This document shows, one piece after another, positions 1 to 5,824 of a DNA stretch of 7,167 nucleotides (the first letter of the stretch is position 1; each line of letters starts with the position of its first letter). The notes beneath the pieces are model-generated. The model saw only the letters and a list, made by a program, of their open reading frames with translations, searched no databases and was not told where the DNA came from. The DNA comes from a bacterium (GTDB lineage: Bacteria; B130-G9): NCBI GenBank assembly GCA_021160245.1, contig JAGHCW010000178.1, positions 1-7,167 on the forward strand, in the 5' to 3' direction. Position numbers and translations under genes: made by a program.

Positions 1-572
1 CTAATGCTCTGTCCCTCCGATTGACTGCCTCCTCTGACCGGGTTGCCTGTCATTATGATGTTACAGCGTCTCGGGAATTGGCCAGCGGCGGGCTGCATTC
101 CGGTGAATATGGCATTTGAGAATCTGCTAAGCAGCTTGTTTGCAAGGCCTGGAACAGCATTGGTCTCAAGAATCGCTCTTGGGATTCGTTTTAGCCAGGC
201 TGCGGCAATTAGGGGACCCGAAACATAGCCTCCGGCGCCGAAGACGATGCAGGGACGGAATTTCCTCAGTATGCGTAGCGATTCGATGAGAGGGCTCATG
301 GAGATTATTTTGAGTGCAGATTTAGCGGCTTTTGAGAGATTGAACGCGCCCTTGCCCCGAGGAATCCCCAGGACATCTATGCTGGCGAAGTCGAACCCAT
401 GCTTTGCAAACAGTGCCTCGTCCATCTTTCCCTTTGCCCCAACGAAGATGAATTTGGCCTCGGGTTCTAGGTCTCGAATGGCTTGAGCGACGACGAGGCA
501 TGGGTAGGCGTGTCCACCGGTGCCGCCGCTGGCCATTAGGATTCTGACCTCTTTATCTTGGATTTTGGTCAT
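1..572 (-). CDS. murG: MurG, UDP-GlcNAc:lipid I N-acetylglucosaminyltransferase, N-terminal 190 residues (runs off left edge)
   Basis: MurG adds GlcNAc from UDP-GlcNAc to lipid I on the inner face of the cytoplasmic membrane, giving lipid II, the last cytoplasmic step of peptidoglycan precursor synthesis. The reading frame is open from the ATG at 572 to the window edge (190 codons plus 2 bases); the family is usually about 355-370 residues, so the C-terminal UDP-GlcNAc-binding domain is mostly outside. Visible family signatures are the glycine loop ASGGTGGH (residues 14-21), the second loop GAGGYVSGP (112-120), ETNAVPGLANKLL (136-148), and GNPVR (176-180) at the domain junction. The segment usually read as HEQN is LETN here. 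The start has an AAAGGG ribosome-binding site (minus strand, 586-581) 8 bases upstream, inside the end of the upstream gene, and the gap to that gene is two bases, so the two are probably co-transcribed and translationally coupled. Confidence 0.97.
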   Translation of the reverse strand, partial: MTKIQDKEVRILMASGGTGGHAYPCLVVAQAIRDLEPEAKFIFVGAKGKMDEALFAKHGFDFASIDVLGIPRGKGAFNLSKAAKSALKIISMSPLIESLRILRKFRPCIVFGAGGYVSGPLIAAAWLKRIPRAILETNAVPGLANKLLSRFSNAIFTGMQPAAGQFPRRCNIIMTGNPVRGGSQSEGQSI

Positions 573-574
573 TT

Positions 575-1789
575 TTACTGCCCTTTAACCGTCGTCATTA
601 ATGGCCCTGAGTATTCGGAGATCGCCACGCTTCGGTAATAGAACTTCAGTATCTGCTTGCATCGATAGCCAGTTTCTGCCATTCGGCACGCGCCCCACTG
701 GGATAGACCTACTCCGTGGCCATATCCCTTGCCTGTGAAGATGAACTTGTCCTTTTGCCTCTTCACTTGAAACATGGTGCTCCTGAGTTTTCTTGTGCCC
801 ATGAGTATCCTGAAGTCCACTCCTCTCATATTGAGTTTGCCGGCGCTGCCTTTGAGGAGAATCGTGCGGACCCGCCCGGACTTGTCCCGGTTTTTCACGA
901 CTATCTTATTCAGGCGACCGATTCTCTTGCCGTTTTTGGCGAGGAGCCGCTCAATGGCCTTGGCCGACAGTTTTAGCTCCCAGCTGCTGTACATTCCGCC
1001 TTCACTGAAGCGGTCCTTTCGGCCCTTGAGGTAGGGCACGTTCGATGACCAGACGTCCTTTGCAGAAGCGGTGTGGCCGCCGCTGGACGCGAAAAAGCAG
1101 GCGTCGATTACATGCTTTTTGTGGGTCAGGACGAGGTTGCGCGTCTTCTTAACGGCCTCGATCGTCTCCGGGCTCTCCGAGTCGCGCCCGGCATAGACCT
1201 GAGATAGGACGCTGTCGCAGACCGAGCCGGCGTTGGGCTCGCTTTTTTCCATACGGTGCAGAATATAGCTTCTCGAGACGATGCTCTGGGCTTTTAGAGC
1301 CTCTGCAGTTGCGGAATCGGGCATCTCAGCGCCTACCACGCTCGCCAGATAGTCACCAAGCGACAGAGTGTTCCGAACAATGAGTAGGCTGTTTCCGGTG
1401 AGGGCAACCTCCATTTTGCCCCGGTATGGCTTCTGATCGATCAGAACGACACCGTCCGAGGAAGCTATGACGAGGCGCTCGGTGGCGACTGCTTCGTCAT
1501 TTATGACGAGTGAAGAGCCCACAGCTTCAATTGTAGCTGCGCGAAAGTCCCAGCGCTTGAAGAGCGGCGCTGATGTTGCGGCATCCAGGATTTGGAGCTT
1601 AGCTGCGTTTGGCGAGCATTTTAGATCAACTGCTTGGCGTTCGGCCCCGAGTCTAACCGTGACCTTCATCTCATCAATGTGACCGGTTTCTGTCGGGGCG
1701 CCTGCAAAGCAGAATGGCATCGTGGACGCTAGGCAAACAAATGCGAGGAGCAAAGGAACGTGCGAATGACCGAGTTCTTTCGTCTTCAA
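575..1789 (-). CDS. SpoIID/LytB-domain protein, exported, probable peptidoglycan lytic transglycosylase
   Basis: Bacillus SpoIID is a lytic transglycosylase that cuts glycan strands lacking stem peptides. Homologues outside spore formers act in cell-wall remodelling or division. The domain covers roughly residues 120-400 (numbered from the TTG at 1789). It includes GDYLASVVGAEMP, whose Glu (residue 155, codon 1325-1327) matches the catalytic Glu of the family, followed by EALKAQSIVSRSY. It also has FFASSGGHTAS with VWSSNVPYLKG, and the C-terminal GYGHGVGLSQWGA block (355-367) followed by ILKFYY. A signal peptide is visible: Lys residues, the core PLLLAFVCLASTMPFCFA, then GAPTE; no lipobox is seen. 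The start is uncertain. The frame stays open to an ATG at 1960, with another ATG at 1882 preceded by AAAGG, but both extend into the opposite-strand gene. The TTG at 1789 is the nearest start that keeps the signal peptide and avoids this overlap, although it lacks a clear ribosome-binding site. It lies directly upstream of murG, a plausible cell-wall operon. Confidence 0.93.
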   Translation of the reverse strand: MKTKELGHSHVPLLLAFVCLASTMPFCFAGAPTETGHIDEMKVTVRLGAERQAVDLKCSPNAAKLQILDAATSAPLFKRWDFRAATIEAVGSSLVINDEAVATERLVIASSDGVVLIDQKPYRGKMEVALTGNSLLIVRNTLSLGDYLASVVGAEMPDSATAEALKAQSIVSRSYILHRMEKSEPNAGSVCDSVLSQVYAGRDSESPETIEAVKKTRNLVLTHKKHVIDACFFASSGGHTASAKDVWSSNVPYLKGRKDRFSEGGMYSSWELKLSAKAIERLLAKNGKRIGRLNKIVVKNRDKSGRVRTILLKGSAGKLNMRGVDFRILMGTRKLRSTMFQVKRQKDKFIFTGKGYGHGVGLSQWGACRMAETGYRCKQILKFYYRSVAISEYSGPLMTTVKGQ

Positions 1790-1841
1790 TTGTGGGGGAA
1801 TCCGCTTCAGGCGAGGACTTATCTTGCTAAGGAGAGACGAA
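1790..1841. other. Short divergent intergenic spacer
   Basis: About 52 bases separate the preferred start of the SpoIID-family gene from the ATG at 1842. Promoters for both directions should lie here or inside the flanking coding ends. I do not see a convincing pair of -35 and -10 boxes at normal spacing on either strand (TATCTT at 1820 has no partner at about 17 bases), so no promoter is called. Confidence 0.5.
1829..1836 (+). promoter_or_regulatory. Shine-Dalgarno site that fixes the 1842 start
   Basis: The sequence AAGGAGAG ends 5 bases before the ATG at 1842, with GGAG at a 7-base spacing. It chooses that ATG over the in-frame TTG at 1824, which would put the ribosome-binding site inside the coding region. 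Confidence 0.8.
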
Positions 1842-2555
1842 ATGAACGTGATAGAACTGATTGAGAGCAAGAGGTGGCACATTCTTTCGACCTTTGTCCA
1901 GTTTGGTATAAGCCCTCGGAGGCTCGAATCCGAATTCACACCGGAGGAGATATACCACATTTATCGCCTGCGCTGCGAGGATTCTTGGGAGCATCGTCAA
2001 CTTCGTCCGCGTTCGGACTTGTCGGCTATATCCGCTGAGAGCCGAAATGGATTGGTCGGACGAGGGGGTGAGTTTCCCAACGATGTGAAATACCTCTCAC
2101 CACGGGAGGCGAGTGATATGGTGGCGCTCTCGCAATCCATTCTGGCTGCCAAAGCCAAGAGGGGGCAGGCATTGTCCGAGCGTGAGAGGATATGGCTTTG
2201 GGATGATAAGAGGCGCCGGGCCTGTCTCGGGACGGATGTCGTGGCGAGGCGATGCAGTATGGACGATTATCTATGGGCCATCTATCGGGAGTACCGCTCT
2301 AGAGGCGTGCATCTCACGATTTCTGCGTGCCGACACATTCATCAGACAAAGCGGAGCATCGCGCCTCTTTATGCAAAGGAGGTCGTGGGAGTGGAGATCA
2401 ATCGGAATGGTCTCAGTCTTTTCTGCGCTCCGCCGAGTCCGTCAGCGGGCGTCAGTTTGCAGAATGATTCTTCTCGCCCGGCTTGGTCATTTGACGAGTT
2501 GTTTTCCCGTCTGAGAGCGGGAATAGAGGCGAGAAAAGCAGACCTTAGGGGCTAG
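1842..2555 (+). CDS. Unrecognised basic 237-residue protein, first gene of the putative tail-like operon
   Basis: I do not recognise this family. The protein is soluble-looking, rich in Arg, Trp and Tyr, with no signal peptide or membrane segment. The N-terminal part contains FGISPRRLESEFTPEEIYHI (residues 21-40), which loosely recalls the 'G-x-P-x3-F-x2-T-P-x-E' pattern found in some phage tail assembly chaperones; this is a weak resemblance only. Residues 85-150 look helical and highly charged (KYLSPREASDMVALSQSILA, then ERERIWLWDDKRRR). A second helical region follows (DDYLWAIYREYRSRG), and the C-terminal tail ends with a charged helix (FDELFSRLRAGIEARKADLR). It opens a run of four tightly packed genes, ends 3 bases before the next ATG, and its 3' end supplies that gene's ribosome-binding site. 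Coding is supported by the strong ribosome-binding site at 1829 and by the operon layout. A chaperone or DNA-binding role are both open. Confidence 0.82.
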   Translation: MNVIELIESKRWHILSTFVQFGISPRRLESEFTPEEIYHIYRLRCEDSWEHRQLRPRSDLSAISAESRNGLVGRGGEFPNDVKYLSPREASDMVALSQSILAAKAKRGQALSERERIWLWDDKRRRACLGTDVVARRCSMDDYLWAIYREYRSRGVHLTISACRHIHQTKRSIAPLYAKEVVGVEINRNGLSLFCAPPSPSAGVSLQNDSSRPAWSFDELFSRLRAGIEARKADLRG

Positions 2556-2558
2556 AAC

Positions 2559-3512
2559 ATGGAAGCGATAGATATTAACGCAGTGGCGTTTCTGCTGGTT
2601 CTGGAGGACGTTTCCTCGGAATACGACAGCCGTGTATCATCGTCTCAGCGGAGCAGTGACATGTTGGATCGAACGGCGACGATGAGAGACGAGGCGCTGC
2701 GCCTTCGGGTGGACGAGGATGCTGAATTGGCGCTTGGCAATAGCGGCATCGCATTTGAGGAGGGGGTGATTTCGCAGTCTTTTGAGCGGGCGTTTGATGC
2801 GAGTTCTCGTTTTCCTGTAGATGACCGGGATGCAAGGGGTGGGTCAATAGAGCCACCGGAGGGGCCAAATTCGGTTGAACATGCTCGTATGGGCGGTTCC
2901 GTTCTTGATGCTAAGCAAGAGACCCGATCTGTGGGTTTTACCAATTTTCTCAATGATCCAGCTTCGAAAGAGAAATTGCCGGTCCGAGCAGCACAGCTTC
3001 AGAATCCAACGGGTCTAGATGGTCACCGTCTCGGTGCGCATGTACCTCCCAATGGTCGCGAGAGCACGCCGAATCAGGGAAGAGGCAGTGTTGAATCCGA
3101 GACGATAGGTGAGTCGCATCCTGTGCCACAGCGACAGCCCATGGTAGATGATGTTCATTCTGCGCCATTCCGAATGCCCAATGGCTCTCTTGTGGCGGGC
3201 GGCGGTACGACCCCGAAGTTAAAGAGACACATTCCCATCGAAGGTTCCGAGCGGCTGGTCGGCGCGGAGGATGCGCGATTGCCTGATGAAGGCGCCAAGC
3301 CTGGACAGGGCAGCGGCAGGTTTGCCCCGTTGGACAGTCGAGGGGGGCTTCGCTCGCGATTCGATCGCAAGGCTTTGAATAGGCGGGCGGAAAGACTACT
3401 TGATTACGAGCGGAGATTGGAGGAGCTGGAGCGGATATCTGCTGTTCGATCCTCAATTTCGTCAAATGGCGTCAGCAGCGACGTGGACACTCAACTTCTT
3501 TTTCCTTTGTAA
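2559..3512 (+). CDS. Unrecognised 317-residue low-complexity protein with C-terminal charged helix
   Basis: I do not recognise this family. Residues 1-22 form a short hydrophobic helix-like start (AIDINAVAFLLVLEDV), too short and acidic for a signal peptide. Residues 23-90 are charged and helix-prone. Residues 90-265 are rich in Gly, Pro, Ser, Arg, Asp and Glu and look disordered. Residues 269-297 form a strongly charged helix with heptad-like Leu spacing (RRAERLLDYERRLEELERI), a possible coiled coil. The protein has no Cys and no Trp, in sharp contrast to the Cys-rich products of the next two genes. The ATG lies 3 bases after the previous stop, with AGGGG 7 bases upstream, so translation is probably coupled. 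Its place just before a hub-like gene would suit an assembly chaperone, scaffold or short ruler protein, but the sequence does not show the long helices of a tape-measure protein. Antisense open frames at 2645-2953 and 2950-3465 are judged shadows. Confidence 0.72.
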   Translation: MEAIDINAVAFLLVLEDVSSEYDSRVSSSQRSSDMLDRTATMRDEALRLRVDEDAELALGNSGIAFEEGVISQSFERAFDASSRFPVDDRDARGGSIEPPEGPNSVEHARMGGSVLDAKQETRSVGFTNFLNDPASKEKLPVRAAQLQNPTGLDGHRLGAHVPPNGRESTPNQGRGSVESETIGESHPVPQRQPMVDDVHSAPFRMPNGSLVAGGGTTPKLKRHIPIEGSERLVGAEDARLPDEGAKPGQGSGRFAPLDSRGGLRSRFDRKALNRRAERLLDYERRLEELERISAVRSSISSNGVSSDVDTQLLFPL

Positions 3513-3551
3513 CTCAGAACAGACCCGGCAGATGCTGAATTAGGTGGATAG

Positions 3552-5822
3552 ATGACGGATTTGATATTTGCGCGTGGCGGCGTGGCGGATTATTCAGGAC
3601 TTCATATTCTTCCCGCTGGAGATGTTGGTCATACGATTGAGATCAGTGTTCCTGACCTTTCGATTGGCGCCGAGATTGGTGATTCTCTAAGCGTTGAGCT
3701 TCTCTCTGGTCAGGAGCTGGAATTCACAGTCGATGCGATGAAGATGAAGAAGGCGGGCGAGCGTCGAGTGGCCGTGTTAAGCGGCACTGACGCCGTTTGT
3801 GCTCTGTCACGGGCGGCGCCGTCGAGGGAGCAGATATTTGTGTCGATGACCTCGGGGGAGTATGCGGAGTATCTTGAGAATACGCGGAATCTAAGACCCC
3901 ACTACGACATCCACGTGATGATCGGGGACCAGTTTGGTCGCCGGGGATATTCCTCAATGGAGGTGGCGCGGGCGCTGGCTCTAAAGGGCGGACTAGATGA
4001 TGTTGTGCCGGCTGTCGTTCCCCAGTGGATTAGACAGGTGGTTTGCAGACCAAGTGTCAGTTATCTGTCCGCGATTCTGGCTCTCTTTCGTCTTCAAGAG
4101 CCGATCGTATGGGTCAGAGACAACGTCCTGTTCCTTATGGATAGAACACTTCTGCACAACTTTGCAGAAGATGCGCCGACGGTTTCAAACGGTCTTCTGG
4201 CGTCGCGTGTGGTTTGCCGCCCGGCGCTTTCTGGAGACGGCAGTTTGATGCTCAAGGGTGGACTGGGCAAATTTAGGCCGGACAAGCATCAGGGCAAGGT
4301 GTGGACTGCGCCTTTCTCTCTTGCTTCCGCTCTTTCAAGCGGTGACATCAAGGTCAAGTCGCGCCTCCTCAAGTCCATGCTATCGCTCAGCCATTGCTTC
4401 GGAGGTTATGAGACTTGCGATCGTGTCGAACGAGGCGAGAGCGAGATTCATGTCATAAAGGAAGTTTGGCTGAGGGACGTAATTGGGAATAGACAACGAA
4501 TGCTCTTTTCCCAAGAGAGCGTTTATAGAACTCAGCCTTGCGAGAATTGGTCCTCGACTTCCTCGTGCTGCAATTTTGGACTGCGATGCAATGGGCGGGG
4601 CACTGCCGTATCTTGCGGTTGGTATAATCCGATGCGTGGAGTTCAATGGACGAAGGCGGAGCTGATCAGATGTGAGGAGATGCTGCACCTTTATGAGCAC
4701 ACCTCGTGGGAAGTTGAGACCCCCCGCGAATACGCCAGCCATTCGGTGATTTCCGCGAGCGCCTGGGTTCGACGATGCGGAGAGGGTGGTGATGATGGGA
4801 AGAGCAGACTAGTCAAGGTATGGCTGGACCCTATTGAGTATCAGATTCGGACCTTCTGCTATGACCGAGTATTGGGCACGCTGATTACACAGACTACGCA
4901 GAAGCGAGCGGCTGTCTTTAGCAACACTCCGGACTGCAATTTCGTTGCGGGGTCGTCCTCGGTAGGGGGTGATTCTGTCGGCTGCGAATTGGGGCGAGAA
5001 ACGTGTGATCACTTTAACACGCCTTCCGGCCGCTGTCTTCTTGGCCTCGAATGCAACGAATACGGCCGATTGGCAACTTGTTCGCAATATACTGGCACAG
5101 CACGAACGTGCTCGGTTCATCGTTCCTTTGATGGGACTGAGTGTTGTTACAGGGCGGACTGTCCGGATTGTGACCTGAAGTGGCGGAGACTTGGAACAGT
5201 TAAATCGCCATCGGAGGTTTCTGAAGACGCAGTGATCAAGACCAGCCTTGTTGGTCTTGGGGGTTCTCAGCCGGCGAAGGACGGGCGGAGATCGGCGCCC
5301 GATGGTGTCGATCCTGAGTGCATCATTCATCAGGAGATAATTCGCCATGATCAGGTAGATGCCATGACTTATCGGCGGACGGTTCATACATTGCGGCTGG
5401 CAAGTGGAGTTCTCGAGAGCCGGACCGAATCGCACAATGTGCCGGCGTCAAGCGTTCCCTCGCACCCGATTGAGATGCGGAAGATGAGGGTATCTTCGCA
5501 ACTGGGTGGGTCGGGCGACTCAGCGAGCTCGACGCCTCAAGTGGTTCGGTCGGATTCGAATCTGGTTGATTGGGACGATGCTGACAACGTGGCAGAGAGG
5601 TTGCATGAGAATTTGAGCAGCAGGGGCATAGAGGACACCTACGTCATTCCGGGAGAGGTTTTCATTCAGCCAGGAACTCCGATTCTGCCGCCTGTTGAAT
5701 GCGACAGTGAGCTGCCAATGGCGCCTGATGGGGCCGGGGCTGTAGAGAGATGCAGTATCTCGACATCGACGGAGGAAAGCGGAAAGGGCTTCGCCAGAAC
5801 GGAATTGAGGGTGAGGTACTAG
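3552..5822 (+). CDS. Cys-rich 756-residue protein with hub-like N-terminus (putative tail/injection-device hub)
   Basis: The ATG at 3552 has AGGTGG (3542-3547) 4 bases upstream. Residues 28-90 look like a beta domain (IGDSLSVELLSGQELEFTVD followed by AVLSGTDAVCALSR). Residues 120-197 include GYSSMEVARALALKGGLDD, then IRQVVCRPSVSYLSAILALF and PIVWVRDNVLFLMDR. This order (beta insert with 'IGD..V', then 'YS...VA..LA...GL', then 'PS..YL.AI', then a short 'VLFL') is what I associate with gp27/gpD/gp44-type tail hub proteins; that is recognition by eye, not a search. The rest is beta-rich and holds 27 Cys overall, including two copies of one Cys motif (residues 330-355 and 485-510) and a third cluster (520-540). 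Residues 580-756 are polar; EIIRHDQVDAMTYRRTVHTL resembles the repeated strand pairs seen in hub and tip proteins. There is no signal peptide or membrane segment, as expected for a cytoplasmically assembled particle. The stop lies 2 bases before the next start. The function is tentative, the coding call is firm. Confidence 0.9.
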   Translation: MTDLIFARGGVADYSGLHILPAGDVGHTIEISVPDLSIGAEIGDSLSVELLSGQELEFTVDAMKMKKAGERRVAVLSGTDAVCALSRAAPSREQIFVSMTSGEYAEYLENTRNLRPHYDIHVMIGDQFGRRGYSSMEVARALALKGGLDDVVPAVVPQWIRQVVCRPSVSYLSAILALFRLQEPIVWVRDNVLFLMDRTLLHNFAEDAPTVSNGLLASRVVCRPALSGDGSLMLKGGLGKFRPDKHQGKVWTAPFSLASALSSGDIKVKSRLLKSMLSLSHCFGGYETCDRVERGESEIHVIKEVWLRDVIGNRQRMLFSQESVYRTQPCENWSSTSSCCNFGLRCNGRGTAVSCGWYNPMRGVQWTKAELIRCEEMLHLYEHTSWEVETPREYASHSVISASAWVRRCGEGGDDGKSRLVKVWLDPIEYQIRTFCYDRVLGTLITQTTQKRAAVFSNTPDCNFVAGSSSVGGDSVGCELGRETCDHFNTPSGRCLLGLECNEYGRLATCSQYTGTARTCSVHRSFDGTECCYRADCPDCDLKWRRLGTVKSPSEVSEDAVIKTSLVGLGGSQPAKDGRRSAPDGVDPECIIHQEIIRHDQVDAMTYRRTVHTLRLASGVLESRTESHNVPASSVPSHPIEMRKMRVSSQLGGSGDSASSTPQVVRSDSNLVDWDDADNVAERLHENLSSRGIEDTYVIPGEVFIQPGTPILPPVECDSELPMAPDGAGAVERCSISTSTEESGKGFARTELRVRY
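4539..4616 (+). repeat. Cys motif copy A (residues 330-355 of the 756-residue protein)
   Basis: The spacing is C330-x9-C340-x5-C346-x8-C355, with an extra Cys at 339. Gly343-Leu344-x-Cys346-Asn347 and Gly350 are shared with copy B at the same positions. Four Cys with this spacing suit a metal site ([Fe-S] or zinc). Confidence 0.75.
5004..5081 (+). repeat. Cys motif copy B (residues 485-510 of the 756-residue protein)
   Basis: The spacing is C485-x9-C495-x5-C501-x8-C510, identical to copy A with no gap needed. Aligned over 26 residues, the shared identities include all four Cys, one Ser, Gly-Leu, Asn after the third Cys, and a Gly. The ending GRLATC resembles GTFATC in the next gene. Confidence 0.75.
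5109..5171 (+). other. Third Cys cluster (residues 520-540 of the 756-residue protein)
   Basis: The spacing is C520-x10-C531-C532-x4-C537-x2-C540, ending in CPDC, a knuckle-like pair typical of zinc or iron-sulfur binding. It follows copy B after 9 residues and has no counterpart after copy A. Confidence 0.55.
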
Positions 5823-5824
5823 GC

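Noticed and set aside
1431-1446. Perfect 16-base palindrome TTCTGATCGATCAGAA
   Set aside because: It lies in the middle of the SpoIID-family coding region, far from any start, and encodes an ordinary segment (VLIDQK). One copy only was seen, so an operator is not supported.
2113-2514. 133-residue plus-strand open frame in another phase
   Set aside because: It is nested inside the 237-residue gene and lacks a good start signal. It is a shadow.
2950-3465. 171-residue open frame on the minus strand
   Set aside because: It is antisense to the 317-residue gene, which has a ribosome-binding site and tight operon spacing. The minus translation is Pro/Arg/His-rich, as expected of a shadow frame.
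3513-3551. Possible terminator or promoter in the 39-base gap before the 756-residue gene
   Set aside because: I see no hairpin with a T-run and no -35/-10 pair, only the AGGTGG ribosome-binding site, so the operon probably reads through.
4149-4170. Inverted repeat CTTCTGCA / TGCAGAAG with a 6-base loop
   Set aside because: It is inside the hub-like coding region with no T-run or repeat context, and is probably chance.
5237-5259. Inverted repeat CAAGACCA / TGGTCTTG with a 7-base loop
   Set aside because: The stem is inside the coding region, is followed by GGGG and not by a T-run, and so does not look like a terminator. No second copy was seen.
4809-5435. 208-residue open frame on the minus strand
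   Set aside because: It lies wholly antisense to the Cys-rich 756-residue gene, has no recognisable domain or clear ribosome-binding site, and the plus frame there carries the conserved Cys repeats.
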